Origin: MED-G105 sp039814575
Lineage (GTDB): Bacteria; Pseudomonadota; Alphaproteobacteria; Caulobacterales; Parvularculaceae
Length of the DNA: 64,000 bases
Direction of reading: 5' to 3'
NCBI GenBank assembly: GCA_039814575.1
Contig: JBCCAY010000001.1
Coordinates: 124,001-188,000, forward strand
The notes below the pieces were generated by a model. It had not been told where the DNA came from and did no database searches. It saw nothing but the letters and a program-made list of their open reading frames with translations. Made by a program: the position numbers and the translations under genes. Positions 18,102 through 26,840 of the stretch are shown piece after piece (the first letter of the stretch is position 1; each line of letters starts with the position of its first letter).

Positions 18102-19439
18102 CTATTTCCCGATACAGAAACTCGAAAAGATGTCACCGAGCACCTCTTCAACGTCGACATTTCCAGCAATGCGGCCGAGCGCCCGGGCGGCGAGACGCAC
18201 ATCTTCAGCGGCAAGTTCCGGCAGTGTCGCAAGACGCGCCTCGGCACTCTTTAAATGCTCCAACGACTGATGAACCGCCTGCACATGACGTTCACGCGTC
18301 AGCGGCGCATCAATATCGGGGTCTGAAAGATCAGCTACGCGCCGTCCAAGCGCTTCGAGAAACGCCTCTACGCCGACGCCCGTTTCCGCAGATAGGGAAA
18401 ATGCGCCGGCAGGCGCTGGATTCGGCGACGCGCCGAGATCGGCTTTATTCCAAATAACGAAATCTCGGTCGGTCACCATCGCCGCTGTTTCACGTGAAAC
18501 GTTCTTCTCCGCAAACGGATCAACAACGAGAATTCGGATATCAGCGTTCTCAGCGGCTTTAACGGCCCGCGCCATACCCTCCTTCTCAATCGCATCGCCC
18601 GTGTGTTCTCGAAGACCCGCCGTATCGATCAGCGTCACCGGAACGCCGGATAAATCGATACGGACGTCAAGAACATCGCGCGTCGTGCCAGGCGTATCAG
18701 AGACGATCGCCCGATCGCTTTGCGCCAAGCGGTTCAGCAATGAAGATTTTCCGGCGTTCGGGGCACCGATGATTGCGGCCGACAACCCTTCCCTCAGCCG
18801 CGATGCGCGATGCGCCGCCGCCGCGTGGGTCTCTAGCGCGCTCATCAGATTTTTAATCGCCGGCGCGGCGCGCGCAGCAATGTCCGCAGGCACACCTTCC
18901 TCATCCGGAAAATCAATGGCGGCTTCCAAGGGTGCTAGTGCAGCAATCAATCCTTCGCGCCATTCAGCGGCTTTATCCGAAAGAGCGCCTCGATACTGTG
19001 CCGTCGCCTGCTGGTGCTGGCGCGTTGTCTCCGCATCCAGAAGGTCTGCAAGCCCCTCTATTTGCGCGATATCCATTTTACCATTGAGAAGCGCGCGTTT
19101 CGTGAATTCACCAGGCTCGGCCGGCCGACAATCAAGCTCCCGAAGCGCATCGTAAAGCGCCGTCTCCACGGCATGACCGCCATGCAGATGAAATTCGACA
19201 ATATCTTCGCCGGTGTAGCTCGCCGGTTTTGGAAAAAGTACGACTAGTCCGTGGTCGATGGTATGACCGGTATGGCCATCGCGGAGAATCTTTAAGCAAG
19301 TGATTCGCGGCGGCGTTTGTTCGCCCGCCAATGATTCGAGGACGGAGCGCGCCCTAACGCCCGACACACGAAAAACAGCGACGCCCGCTTTGCCGGCGCC
19401 GCTCGCCTTGGCGTAAATCGTGTCACCGGCATTACTCAT
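18102..19439 (-). CDS. mnmE: tRNA modification GTPase MnmE
   Basis: GTPase partner of MnmG in wobble-uridine modification. The N-terminal tetrahydrofolate-binding domain begins GDTIYAKASGAGKAGVAVFRVSG. The G domain in the middle shows the P-loop GAPNAGKSSLLNRL, the switch DTPGTTRD and DTAGLR, and the C-terminus ends in CIGK, the family's C-x-G-K motif. The length of 445 residues is normal. It is separated from mnmG by 150 bases that hold parS site 4, and contains parS site 5. DUF6489 lies just upstream. Confidence 0.97.
   Translation of the reverse strand: MSNAGDTIYAKASGAGKAGVAVFRVSGVRARSVLESLAGEQTPPRITCLKILRDGHTGHTIDHGLVVLFPKPASYTGEDIVEFHLHGGHAVETALYDALRELDCRPAEPGEFTKRALLNGKMDIAQIEGLADLLDAETTRQHQQATAQYRGALSDKAAEWREGLIAALAPLEAAIDFPDEEGVPADIAARAAPAIKNLMSALETHAAAAHRASRLREGLSAAIIGAPNAGKSSLLNRLAQSDRAIVSDTPGTTRDVLDVRIDLSGVPVTLIDTAGLREHTGDAIEKEGMARAVKAAENADIRILVVDPFAEKNVSRETAAMVTDRDFVIWNKADLGASPNPAPAGAFSLSAETGVGVEAFLEALGRRVADLSDPDIDAPLTRERHVQAVHQSLEHLKSAEARLATLPELAAEDVRLAARALGRIAGNVDVEEVLGDIFSSFCIGK
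18486..18501. promoter_or_regulatory. parS site 5 (inside mnmE)
   Basis: TGTTTCACGTGAAACG, one mismatch (the outermost base) from TGTTNCACGTGAAACA. It is the parS site nearest to the candidate oriC, about 5.5 kb away. Confidence 0.85.
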
Positions 19440-19447
19440 AATCGTGT

Positions 19448-19732
19448 TTATGGTTTCTTCTTGGTCGCTCCGGCGCCGGAGGGTTTCGCCGCGCCCATGC
19501 CGGAGCCGGCCATCGCCGCGCCCATCATGCCTTGAAACGCGTCCATGCCTTTGCCGGAAAGCTCCATCCAGCTTTTCACAAGGCGCTCTGGGTCCGCGAG
19601 CGTATCAAGATTGTCCTTCGCGCGCCGGGTCATTTCTTCGACAATCATATCGTTCAGAGGCGTGACATCAGGCATGCCGAGAAACGCGCGCGCTTCTTCC
19701 GGGGTACAATCAATATCAATGGTGAAGCGCAT
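19448..19732 (-). CDS. DUF6489-type small protein
   Basis: A 94-residue protein of unknown function. The N-terminal part MRFTIDIDCTPEEARAFLGM-P-DVTPLND is a short alpha/beta motif well known from alphaproteobacterial genomes, followed by a helix (about 30-65) and a low-complexity Gly/Met/Ala tail ending in Lys-rich KKKP. It starts 293 bases left of the mnmE start's upstream neighbour and its stop is 8 bases before mnmE begins, so the two are probably cotranscribed. The family is seen beside polyhydroxyalkanoate-related or mnmE genes, but I cannot assign a role. Confidence 0.75.
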   Translation of the reverse strand: MRFTIDIDCTPEEARAFLGMPDVTPLNDMIVEEMTRRAKDNLDTLADPERLVKSWMELSGKGMDAFQGMMGAAMAGSGMGAAKPSGAGATKKKP

Positions 19733-19902
19733 CGGATCCTCGCCTTTGTTGGGGGCGCTCTAGCGGAGCGCCGGTCTCACCGAGGCATACGCAAAAGACA
19801 TCGTCCTGGCAAAGGCTGCGTGCAAGATAAGAAGGGCATTTATATTGGGCGATCAGCGAAGGGCGTGGTAACAGCCGCCGACGCCGCGATTCGAGGGATG
19901 AA

Positions 19903-20922
19903 ATGCTGAACCACCGTAAAGCCTATGCAAACAAGGCTGTCGCCTATGGCGTGAAACGACGAGCGTTCAACCTTTCGGCCGTTATGGCGCTTTTTCTCAG
20001 TGCTTGTTTTCTCAGTGCTTGCGCCGGGCCTGACAGTTCCACAGAAACGCCTCCCGCGCGCGATGACGGGTGGCGATTGCAAATAAACGGGGATCTCAAC
20101 AGCTTTTTTGATTGCCTTGAGGAAAAAGACGCGACCTTAATTTCAGCGCACCGCGGCGGCCCACGGCCCGGATATCCTGAAAACGCAATCGAGACATTTG
20201 CTGAAGCGCTGGGCGACGGGCCCTTCCTAATTGAGCTTGATGTCGCGACCAGCGCTAACGGCGTTCTTTATCTTATGCATGACGATACGCTCGACCGAAC
20301 GACAACGGGGTCTGGTCGCGCCGACCGACTTTATTGGCGAGAGATTGCAACGCTAAATCTGTTGGACAATGACGGTAGGCGTACAGAGTTTTCACCGCCA
20401 CGCTTCGCAGACGCCTTGGCGTTTCTAAGAGAACGAACCATCACGCAAATCGATTTTAAGCGCTCGACACGTTTTGAGGATGTTATCGACGAAATTGTTC
20501 GGCAGGGGGCTGAGGACCGGGTTATCCTCATCGCTTATTCCATGGCGCAGGCGGCGAAACTTCACCGTTTGGCGCCGCGAATGATGATTTCATTGTCCAT
20601 CGAAAATGAAGACGATTTTTTCCAAGCGGTGAACGGAGGAATTCCCGACACGCGGCTTTTGGGTTTCACAGGAACACGCGAGGCGAATGCGCGTCTCAAT
20701 CAGCGCTTAGAAACTGAAGGCGTTGAAGTGATTTTCGGCACGCTCGGCGGTCGACGATCCATCGATCAGAAGATTGCAAGCACGGGCGACGAGAAAACCT
20801 ATGCGTCCCTCTCCCAATCCGGCGTCGATATCTTAGCGACTGACCGGCCACGCGCCGCACTTCAAGCTTTGCGTAACGCCGAGAGAGCTGGTCTTGGCGT
20901 CTGCGGTCTCTCCCGACAATAG
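19903..20922 (+). CDS. Glycerophosphodiester phosphodiesterase lipoprotein
   Basis: Predicted envelope-anchored GDPD-family enzyme that would hydrolyse glycerophosphodiesters. The catalytic first histidine is in LISAHRGGPRPGYPENAIET, with the metal-binding LIELDVATSANGVLYLMHDDTLDRTTTG following, both hallmark motifs. The signal peptide is followed by LSACFLSACAG, two successive lipobox-like segments produced by a perfect 15-base tandem duplication (19992-20021); the second, LSACAG, is the better lipobox. The 339-residue length is normal with the leader. An unusually long basic N-terminus precedes the hydrophobic stretch, so an internal Met (MALFLSAC) could be the true start. It converges on rho with only 11 bases between stops. 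Confidence 0.87.
   Translation: MLNHRKAYANKAVAYGVKRRAFNLSAVMALFLSACFLSACAGPDSSTETPPARDDGWRLQINGDLNSFFDCLEEKDATLISAHRGGPRPGYPENAIETFAEALGDGPFLIELDVATSANGVLYLMHDDTLDRTTTGSGRADRLYWREIATLNLLDNDGRRTEFSPPRFADALAFLRERTITQIDFKRSTRFEDVIDEIVRQGAEDRVILIAYSMAQAAKLHRLAPRMMISLSIENEDDFFQAVNGGIPDTRLLGFTGTREANARLNQRLETEGVEVIFGTLGGRRSIDQKIASTGDEKTYASLSQSGVDILATDRPRAALQALRNAERAGLGVCGLSRQ
19992..20021 (+). repeat. 15-bp perfect tandem duplication in the lipobox
   Basis: TTTTCTCAGTGCTTG occurs twice in a row (19992-20006 and 20007-20021). It keeps the reading frame and duplicates the LSAC lipobox of the glycerophosphodiesterase. Confidence 0.95.
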
Positions 20923-20933
20923 AACCGCCGATC

Positions 20934-22211
20934 TTAAGCGTTCATGGAATCGAAAAAGTCCGTGTTCGATTTCACCTGACGCAGCTTGTCGATAAGGAAC
21001 TCGATAGCGTCCGTGGTGCCCATGGGCGACAGGATTCGCCGCAAGACGTAGACTTTCTGGAGTTCCTCTTTCGCGACAAGAAGGTCTTCTTTTCGCGTGC
21101 CGGATTTCGCGATGTCGATCGCGGGGTAAACACGTTTGTCCGCGACTTTCCGATCAAGGACGAGTTCGGAGTTACCCGTGCCCTTAAACTCTTCGAAAAT
21201 GACTTCGTCCATCTTAGAGCCCGTTTCGACGAGCGCCGTGGCGATAATCGTTAAAGATCCACCTTCTTCGATGTTCCGCGCTGCGCCGAAGAAACGTTTC
21301 GGACGTTGCAATGCGTTGGCGTCAACGCCGCCCGTCAGAACCTTGCCAGACGATGGAACGACCGTGTTATAGGCGCGCCCAAGCCGGGTGATGGAGTCCA
21401 ATAGAATAACAACGTCGCGCCCGTGTTCGACGAGGCGTTTGGCTTTTTCGATAACCATTTCAGCGACCGCGACGTGGCGCGTCGCCGGCTCGTCAAAGGT
21501 CGATGAAATCACCTCTCCGCGTACGGAGCGCTGCATATCGGTGACTTCTTCCGGCCGCTCGTCGATCAATAAAACGATCAAATAGCATTCAGGATGATTG
21601 ACGGCGATCGAATGCGCGATGTTTTGGAGCATCACCGTCTTACCGGTGCGCGGCGGGGCGACAACGAGCGCGCGCTGGCCTTTCCCAAGCGGCGCCACGA
21701 GATCGATCACCCGCGCTGATAGGTCTTTCTTTTTGCCCTCGACCGTATCCACTTCCATGCTCAGGCGTTCATCGGGATAGAGCGGCGTCAAATTATCGAA
21801 GTGGACTTTGTGCCGTGCTTTTTCCGGGTCTTCGAAATTGATCGTCCCAACTTTTAAGAGCGCGAAGTAGCGCTCGCCATCTTTTGGACTGCGAATTTCG
21901 CCCGTGACGGTGTCGCCCGTGCGGAGCGCAAACCGGCGGATCTGCGACGGTGAAATGTAGATGTCGTCAGGGCCCGGCAGATAGTTCGCTTCCGGCGAGC
22001 GCAAGAACCCGAACCCGTCCGGCAGCACTTCTAGAACGCCGCCACCGGAGATTTCCACCTCACGGTCGGCAAGCTCCTTAAGGATGGCGAACAACATGTC
22101 CTGTTTGCGCATCGTCGAGGCGTTTTCAACTTCGACTTCTTCGGCGAAGGCGAGCAATTCGGCAGGCGATTTCGCCTTTAGCTCGTCGAGGGTCATCTTA
22201 TTGAGGCCCAT
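20934..22211 (-). CDS. rho: Transcription termination factor Rho
   Basis: Hexameric RNA helicase that ends transcription at Rho-dependent sites. The N-terminal Rho_N segment (MTLDELKAKSPAELLAFAEE) is followed by the RNA-binding cold-shock-like domain with VLPDGFGFLRSPEANYLPG. The ATPase core has Walker A APPRTGKT and Walker B VILLDSITR, then RKVADKRVYPAIDI. The length of 425 residues is typical. Internal Met6 (MTLDELK) is the usual family start; the longer ATG at 22211 is also possible. A 277-base gap separates it from hemJ. Confidence 0.97.
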   Translation of the reverse strand: MGLNKMTLDELKAKSPAELLAFAEEVEVENASTMRKQDMLFAILKELADREVEISGGGVLEVLPDGFGFLRSPEANYLPGPDDIYISPSQIRRFALRTGDTVTGEIRSPKDGERYFALLKVGTINFEDPEKARHKVHFDNLTPLYPDERLSMEVDTVEGKKKDLSARVIDLVAPLGKGQRALVVAPPRTGKTVMLQNIAHSIAVNHPECYLIVLLIDERPEEVTDMQRSVRGEVISSTFDEPATRHVAVAEMVIEKAKRLVEHGRDVVILLDSITRLGRAYNTVVPSSGKVLTGGVDANALQRPKRFFGAARNIEEGGSLTIIATALVETGSKMDEVIFEEFKGTGNSELVLDRKVADKRVYPAIDIAKSGTRKEDLLVAKEELQKVYVLRRILSPMGTTDAIEFLIDKLRQVKSNTDFFDSMNA

Positions 22212-22452
22212 GGCGGGAAATCTCTTCTGTCGGGAATCAAAGATCGCTTCAGATCAAGGATGGAATGAAATCACGGGAAGGCTTGGCTCGGCCGGACGGC
22301 CGCTTGGTCTCGGTCGAAATCCGTTGGTCGCCCTATACCTTTGTAAAGACGGCTAAACGGGAGATCGGCGATACGCGCCAATTAGGAAGCTAGCTCGGTC
22401 ATATAGGCCAATTCTAGGCCGCGTCAATCACTTACGTCCGCGACGAGGTTTT

Positions 22453-22466
22453 ATTTATCGATAAAT
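22453..22466. other. 14-bp perfect palindrome upstream of rho
   Basis: ATTTATCGATAAAT lies in the rho-hemJ gap, 23 bases past the hemJ stop and about 240 bases before the rho start. It is AT-rich in a GC-rich setting and has no T-tract, so an operator is more plausible than a terminator. The rest of the gap (22212-22488) shows no gene. Confidence 0.4.
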
Positions 22467-22488
22467 CGTCTTTCAGCGATCACCATCG

Positions 22489-22935
22489 CTAAAAGGGTTT
22501 CGTCACCGCTAAGACAACGACGATGATCATCAAAACGAACGGCCCTTCATTCATGATCCGCCAAAACTTCTCTGTTCGGGGTCGCAGTCCGCGCGCAAAT
22601 TTCTTTTGCGCAGCGGCGTAATATCCATGAATGCCGGAAATGCCCAATACCATTGTCAGTTTGACGTGAAACCAAGGCGTTTGCAGCAATCCCGGGTTAG
22701 CCGCGATCATTAAGAGTGCGAACAACCAGACGGCGACGATGGCGCCGTTCATGATGCCAAGCATTAACCGCCGTTCCATAGTAACGAAAAAGCGCTCCGC
22801 CTCCCCGCCCGGATCAGCTTGGTGGTGATAGATGAACAGGCGCGGCAAATACATCATGCCCGCCATCCACGCGATAACGGCGATGATATGAAGCGCCTTC
22901 AGCGTTCCATAATGGCCTGAGAGAAAGTCCGCCAT
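22489..22935 (-). CDS. hemJ: Protoporphyrinogen oxidase HemJ
   Basis: Membrane enzyme of about 148 residues that oxidises protoporphyrinogen IX in haem synthesis in bacteria lacking HemY/HemG. The conserved N-terminal HIIAVIAWMAGMMYLPRLFIYH contains the essential His, and later WFHVKLTMVLGISGIHGYY and RIMNEGPFVLMIIVVVLAV. Four to five membrane helices are visible. Start 22935 is chosen because the longer frame to 23100 would overlap hemE by 155 bases with arginine-rich nonsense. It begins 10 bases after hemE, so hemE-hemJ form an operon. Confidence 0.95.
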   Translation of the reverse strand: MADFLSGHYGTLKALHIIAVIAWMAGMMYLPRLFIYHHQADPGGEAERFFVTMERRLMLGIMNGAIVAVWLFALLMIAANPGLLQTPWFHVKLTMVLGISGIHGYYAAAQKKFARGLRPRTEKFWRIMNEGPFVLMIIVVVLAVTKPF

Positions 22936-22945
22936 ATGCGCCGCG

Positions 22946-23980
22946 CTAGGAACAACGGACGATATCGATAAGCCGCGCCACATTCTCCGGCGGCGTTTCC
23001 GGCACAAAGCCATGGCCGAGATTGAAAACGTAAGGCGTATCTTTAAACGTCTCGACGAGCTCACGCGCCGCATTTTCCATCGGCGCGCCGCCAGCGACAA
23101 CGAGGAGCGGATCTAACCCGCCTTGCACAGCCGCGTGTGGACGGACAGTGTCCCGAGCGGCGGCCCATGGCGCGGCGAAGTCAATGCCGACCGCATCGCA
23201 AGAGGGCAAAGACGCATACTCCGTCAAAAAACCGAACCCGCCCTTGGGGAACATGATGACGGGGATGTCCGGCCGGGCCGCTTTAATTGCGTCAGCAATC
23301 TGAGCCATTGGTTCAATGGACAGGGTTCGCGTCACCGGCGCCGGCAATCCGCCCGCCCAGGTGTCGAACAATTGGATCGCGTCCGCACCGGCGTCGATCT
23401 GCCGAATGAGGTAATCGATCGTTGCGTCGGTTATCTTCTTAATCAGCCCTAAGACGAAATCCGGATCGTCATAATAATAGCGCCGAAGGGCTGCCGGATC
23501 TTTCACGCCGCCGCCGGCTAGGACATATGTCGCCACCGTCCAAGGTGCGCCGGCGAACCCGATAAGCGCCACATCTTTCGGCAATCCGTCGCGAACGAGA
23601 CGCACGGTTTCATAGATTGGCGAGAGTGTTTCATGAATATCACGTTCGCCGAGGGCGCTGAGAGCCGATCCATTCCGCACAGGCTCTAGAACCGGGCCTT
23701 CCCCAGCTTCAAACCGCACATCGACGCCAAGCGCTTGCGGGATGAGTAAGATGTCAGCGAAAAGTATCGCTGCATCGAGGCCATACCGTCGAATGGGTTG
23801 AAAGGTAACTTCAGCGGCAAGTTCAGGATTATAACATAGGTCCAAAAAGCCGCCGGCTTGTTCGCGCGTTGCGCGATACTCCGGTAAATAACGTCCCGCT
23901 TGGCGCATAAACCACATTGGGGGTGTTGATTGCGCTTCGCCCTTAAGTGTTCGGATAAATTTTGAAGGATGATCGGCCAT
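22946..23980 (-). CDS. hemE: Uroporphyrinogen decarboxylase
   Basis: Decarboxylates uroporphyrinogen III to coproporphyrinogen III in haem synthesis. The N-terminal signature WFMRQAGRYLPEYRATR is intact, with the catalytic-site segments LFADILLIPQALG and FAGAPWTVATYVL. The length of 344 residues is normal. It is followed by hemJ. Its upstream region is the 373-base candidate oriC, as in Caulobacter, where the origin abuts hemE. Confidence 0.97.
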   Translation of the reverse strand: MADHPSKFIRTLKGEAQSTPPMWFMRQAGRYLPEYRATREQAGGFLDLCYNPELAAEVTFQPIRRYGLDAAILFADILLIPQALGVDVRFEAGEGPVLEPVRNGSALSALGERDIHETLSPIYETVRLVRDGLPKDVALIGFAGAPWTVATYVLAGGGVKDPAALRRYYYDDPDFVLGLIKKITDATIDYLIRQIDAGADAIQLFDTWAGGLPAPVTRTLSIEPMAQIADAIKAARPDIPVIMFPKGGFGFLTEYASLPSCDAVGIDFAAPWAAARDTVRPHAAVQGGLDPLLVVAGGAPMENAARELVETFKDTPYVFNLGHGFVPETPPENVARLIDIVRCS

Positions 23981-24353
23981 GGCCGTTTGTTTCCTATTCC
24001 TTCTTTAAAAGCAAATATCCCAGGTATTACACCGTGGGGAGGTCTTGGAAAAACGGCGCCGAAAAATAGCTTGACCAGTCATTCCAGTATGACTGGGGTA
24101 AGTTTCGTCGGCCGTCTGAAGTGAGATCGATGGGGTCAACGCGATGTTTTTAAAAGAGATGAGAGGATCGCGCGTGAATCGACCACCCACCTATCCCCAA
24201 TTTCGACAGTGCGTCGTAAAAAAGCGATTCTCTCAGGTGGGGACGTTGATCTTTGCGGACGCTTTCCCGATCAGCGTTGGAATGACAACAAAACGTCATA
24301 CTTGACTCCGGCTCAGGTTTGACTGTGTTGAGCATTCACCCCAAGACCCACAG
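23981..24353. other. Candidate chromosomal replication origin (oriC)
   Basis: Gene-free stretch between divergent hemE and ppsR, the standard position of oriC in Caulobacter and several relatives. It contains three GANTC (CcrM methylation) sites at 24176, 24226 and 24304 and three Caulobacter W-box-like hexamers TCCCCA/TGGGGA at 24035, 24194 and 24238. Nearest strong DnaA-box match is CTATCCCCA (7 of 9 to TTATCCACA) at 24191. An AT-rich patch begins near 24001, and an 8-bp inverted repeat lies at 24075-24096. No CtrA TTAA-N7-TTAA box was found. Location is well supported by synteny; the detailed elements are weaker. Confidence 0.72.
24075..24096. repeat. 8-bp inverted repeat in candidate oriC
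   Basis: CCAGTCAT (24075-24082) and ATGACTGG (24089-24096) are perfectly complementary around a 6-base loop. It has no T-run. Confidence 0.6.
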
Positions 24354-24413
24354 GTGAACGCGCTTTTCCAACTAGGCTTTCGTACGACCGCGTCGTTCTG
24401 GAAAATGTGGAAG

Positions 24414-25355
24414 ATGTCGAAAACTCCCTCCCCTTCCCTGACAAGTAAGGCTGGTTCTTCATCAGGCGCTGCATCAGGCGTGGAGGCGGGCGGTGAACCA
24501 GAACCATTGGCGAATTTCTTCCATGTGCATTTGGTTTCCGACTCAACGGGTGAAACGCTAAATTCCCTGTTGAAAGCGGTCACCTCGCAATTTCTCCACG
24601 CCAAGCCGTTCGAGCATATCTACGCCCTTATCCGTTCGCGCCAGCAGATGGAACGCACATTGGCGGAGATTGAGGCGGCGCCTGGCCTTGTGCTTTACAC
24701 CGTCGTCAATCCGGACTTGCGGCGGATGCTGGAGGTGCGCTGTGCAGCCCTGCAGGCGCCGGCGGTGTCGGTGCTCGATCCGTTTGTGGCGGCGTTTTCC
24801 AGTTACCTCGGTATGGCCCAGTCTGGCCGAACGGGCGCCCAGCACACAATTGACGAAAGTTATTTCAAGCGTATCGACGCCCTTGATTACACGCTCGCCC
24901 ATGATGACGGTCAGATGACGTGGGATCTTGAACCCGCGGATGTCGTGATTGTCGGCGTCAGTCGAACCTCGAAAACGCCGACCTGCATGTATCTCGCGAA
25001 CCGTGGCGTTAAGGCCGCGAACGTTCCCCTCATTAAAGGTCAAGAACCGCCCGAGGCGCTCTTTAAATTGCGCCAGCCGCTCATCATCGGCCTCGTCGCA
25101 AGTCCGGATCGTTTAGAGCAGATCCGCACCAACCGCCTCGATGAACTGAATGCGCGGGATCAAGCGGACACTTATACGGATATCGATGAGATTCGCGCTG
25201 AGATCGTCGCGGCGAAGAGACTTTTTGCAAAACACCGCTGGCCGACGATTGATGTGACGCGGCGCTCGGTCGAAGAAACAGCCGCTGCAATTTTGACGAA
25301 ACTGTCCGCCAGGCAGAACGCCCCGGCAGTGTCATCCGTGGAACAGAAATCATGA
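24414..25355 (+). CDS. ppsR: PPDK/PEP-synthase regulatory kinase-phosphorylase (DUF299)
   Basis: Bifunctional ADP-dependent kinase and Pi-dependent pyrophosphorylase that switches pyruvate phosphate dikinase or PEP synthase off and on. Motifs include FHVHLVSDSTGETLN near the start of the domain, the nucleotide-binding-like VIVGVSRTSKTPTCMYLANRG, and the later IGLVASPDRLEQIRTNRL. The domain begins about 30 residues after the chosen ATG. GTG at 24354 would add 20 residues and shrink the origin gap; ATG at 24405 is also possible. The ribosome site is weak in all cases (GGAAAA near 24400). This gene is the first of the classic ppsR-maf-aroE-coaE set next to oriC and overlaps maf by 4 bases. Confidence 0.93.
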   Translation: MSKTPSPSLTSKAGSSSGAASGVEAGGEPEPLANFFHVHLVSDSTGETLNSLLKAVTSQFLHAKPFEHIYALIRSRQQMERTLAEIEAAPGLVLYTVVNPDLRRMLEVRCAALQAPAVSVLDPFVAAFSSYLGMAQSGRTGAQHTIDESYFKRIDALDYTLAHDDGQMTWDLEPADVVIVGVSRTSKTPTCMYLANRGVKAANVPLIKGQEPPEALFKLRQPLIIGLVASPDRLEQIRTNRLDELNARDQADTYTDIDEIRAEIVAAKRLFAKHRWPTIDVTRRSVEETAAAILTKLSARQNAPAVSSVEQKS

Positions 25356-25957
25356 CTTTAGCGCCGCCGCCAATCGTTCTAGCCTCTGGAAGCGGTATCC
25401 GGCGCTCGATTCTTGAAGCGGCCGGCATCAGTTTCACGATCGAACGACCTGACATCGATGAGACGAGCCTCATTGAGGACGGGGTCGGCAAAGGCCGGCC
25501 TCTTACCGAAATCGCCGGCGATTTGGCGGGCGCAAAAGCAAAAGCGGTAAACGTCGCGGACGAGGCGTTTGTGATCGGATCCGACCAGATTCTCGGATTT
25601 CAAGAAGCTGCTTTTGAGAAACCGAAGGATCTCGCCGAAGCACGGGAAAGACTTCTCCTTTTACAAGGCCAAACTCATGTGCTTATCAACGCCGTAAGCG
25701 TTGTGCGCGCCGGAGAGCAAATTTTCGATATTGTTGATGAAGCGCGTTTGACAATGCGGTCAATGACGTTGGTCGACATTGACGCCTATTTAGAGGCTGC
25801 AGGTGAAGCAGTGCTGTCGAGCGTCGGCGCTTATCAATTAGAGGGCCTTGGCGCGCGCTTATTTGAAAAAGTCGAAGGGGATTTCTTCACGGTGCTCGGA
25901 TTATCGCTGTTTCCGCTCCTAAAGTTCCTTCGCGATGAAAGTGTAATTCCCTATTGA
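25352..25957 (+). CDS. maf: Maf-family nucleotide pyrophosphatase
   Basis: Nucleotide pyrophosphatase of the Maf/HAM1-like fold that hydrolyses non-canonical nucleoside triphosphates such as m7GTP or dTTP/UTP, depending on subgroup. The N-terminal PPIVLASGSGIRRSILEAAGI is the Maf S-x-S/R-R signature (here SGSGIRR), with FVIGSDQILGF later carrying the catalytic Asp. The length of 201 residues is normal. ATGA overlap with ppsR and TTGA overlap with aroE show tight coupling. Substrate subgroup is not determined. Confidence 0.92.
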   Translation: MTLAPPPIVLASGSGIRRSILEAAGISFTIERPDIDETSLIEDGVGKGRPLTEIAGDLAGAKAKAVNVADEAFVIGSDQILGFQEAAFEKPKDLAEARERLLLLQGQTHVLINAVSVVRAGEQIFDIVDEARLTMRSMTLVDIDAYLEAAGEAVLSSVGAYQLEGLGARLFEKVEGDFFTVLGLSLFPLLKFLRDESVIPY

Positions 25958-26838
25958 CCCCCTCCGATGGTAAGCTTCGCTCGATTGCTGAAACATCCGG
26001 CGTTCGCCTCGCCGGCGTCATTGGTGCGCCCATCGCTCACTCTTTGTCACCGTCTATTCACAATGAATGGGCGGCTCGTGAAGGCGCCTCAGCGCATTAC
26101 ATTCCGCTTTATGTTCCTGACCATGACGATGCGTTTACTGAAGCCGTAGATGCTTTGAAAAAGTTGGGATTTCGTGGCGTCAACGTCACGCTGCCCCACA
26201 AAGAAAGCGCCTTTAGAATTGCTGATCGTCGGACACCGACAGCGGAGCAAATCGGCGCTGCAAACATGCTCACCTTTTCTGACGATGGTATTGTCGCCGA
26301 TAATTCCGATGCCGAAGGTTTTGCTGCAACTCTTAAGAATCTCTTTGGCGATCGCGCGCCTTCCGCGCCTTCTGCTTTGGTGTTGGGCGCAGGCGGCTCT
26401 GCGCGCGCTGTTGTGGTTGCGCTAAAAACGCTTGCCGGCTGTGAACAGGTGACGATTGCCAATCGCACGAAAGAAAAAGCGGAAGCGGTCGCTAAGCACA
26501 ATGGCGCTACAGTAGAGAACTGGGACGCGCGCCACGATCTCGTCGCCGCCCACGATATCATCGTTAACACGACATCCCTCGGCATGACCGGCAAGAGCCC
26601 TTTGGATGTCAATCTTGCGGCCCTGCGCGAAGGGTCTGCGGTGATCGATATTATTTATACGCCGCTGAAAACCGCCCTCTTAAAAGCTGCTGAAGACCAT
26701 GGCGCGCGAACGGCGAATGGTTTGGAAATGCTCATCCGACAAGCCGTTCCTGGCTACAAATCTTGGCTCGGTAAGACGGCGACGGTTGATGACGCTTTGC
26801 GTTCAATGCTTGTTTCAAAACTCAGTCATAGGCGCTGA
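25954..26838 (+). CDS. aroE: Shikimate dehydrogenase
   Basis: NADPH-dependent reduction of 3-dehydroshikimate in aromatic amino-acid synthesis. The substrate site GAPIAHSLSPSIHNEWA is near the N-terminus, followed by the catalytic-lysine segment GVNVTLPHKESAF. The NADP-binding loop is VLGAGGSARAVVVAL, with NRT in the following strand. The start appears to be TTG at 25954, overlapping the maf stop; it gives 294 residues with about 20 residues before the domain. No ATG lies before the conserved N-terminus, so TTG is the best choice. Confidence 0.94.
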   Translation: MTPSDGKLRSIAETSGVRLAGVIGAPIAHSLSPSIHNEWAAREGASAHYIPLYVPDHDDAFTEAVDALKKLGFRGVNVTLPHKESAFRIADRRTPTAEQIGAANMLTFSDDGIVADNSDAEGFAATLKNLFGDRAPSAPSALVLGAGGSARAVVVALKTLAGCEQVTIANRTKEKAEAVAKHNGATVENWDARHDLVAAHDIIVNTTSLGMTGKSPLDVNLAALREGSAVIDIIYTPLKTALLKAAEDHGARTANGLEMLIRQAVPGYKSWLGKTATVDDALRSMLVSKLSHRR

Positions 26839-26840
26839 AA

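Noticed and set aside
22936..23100. N-terminal extension of hemJ
   Set aside because: Would overlap hemE by 155 bases with Arg-rich sequence; family start is Met at 22935.
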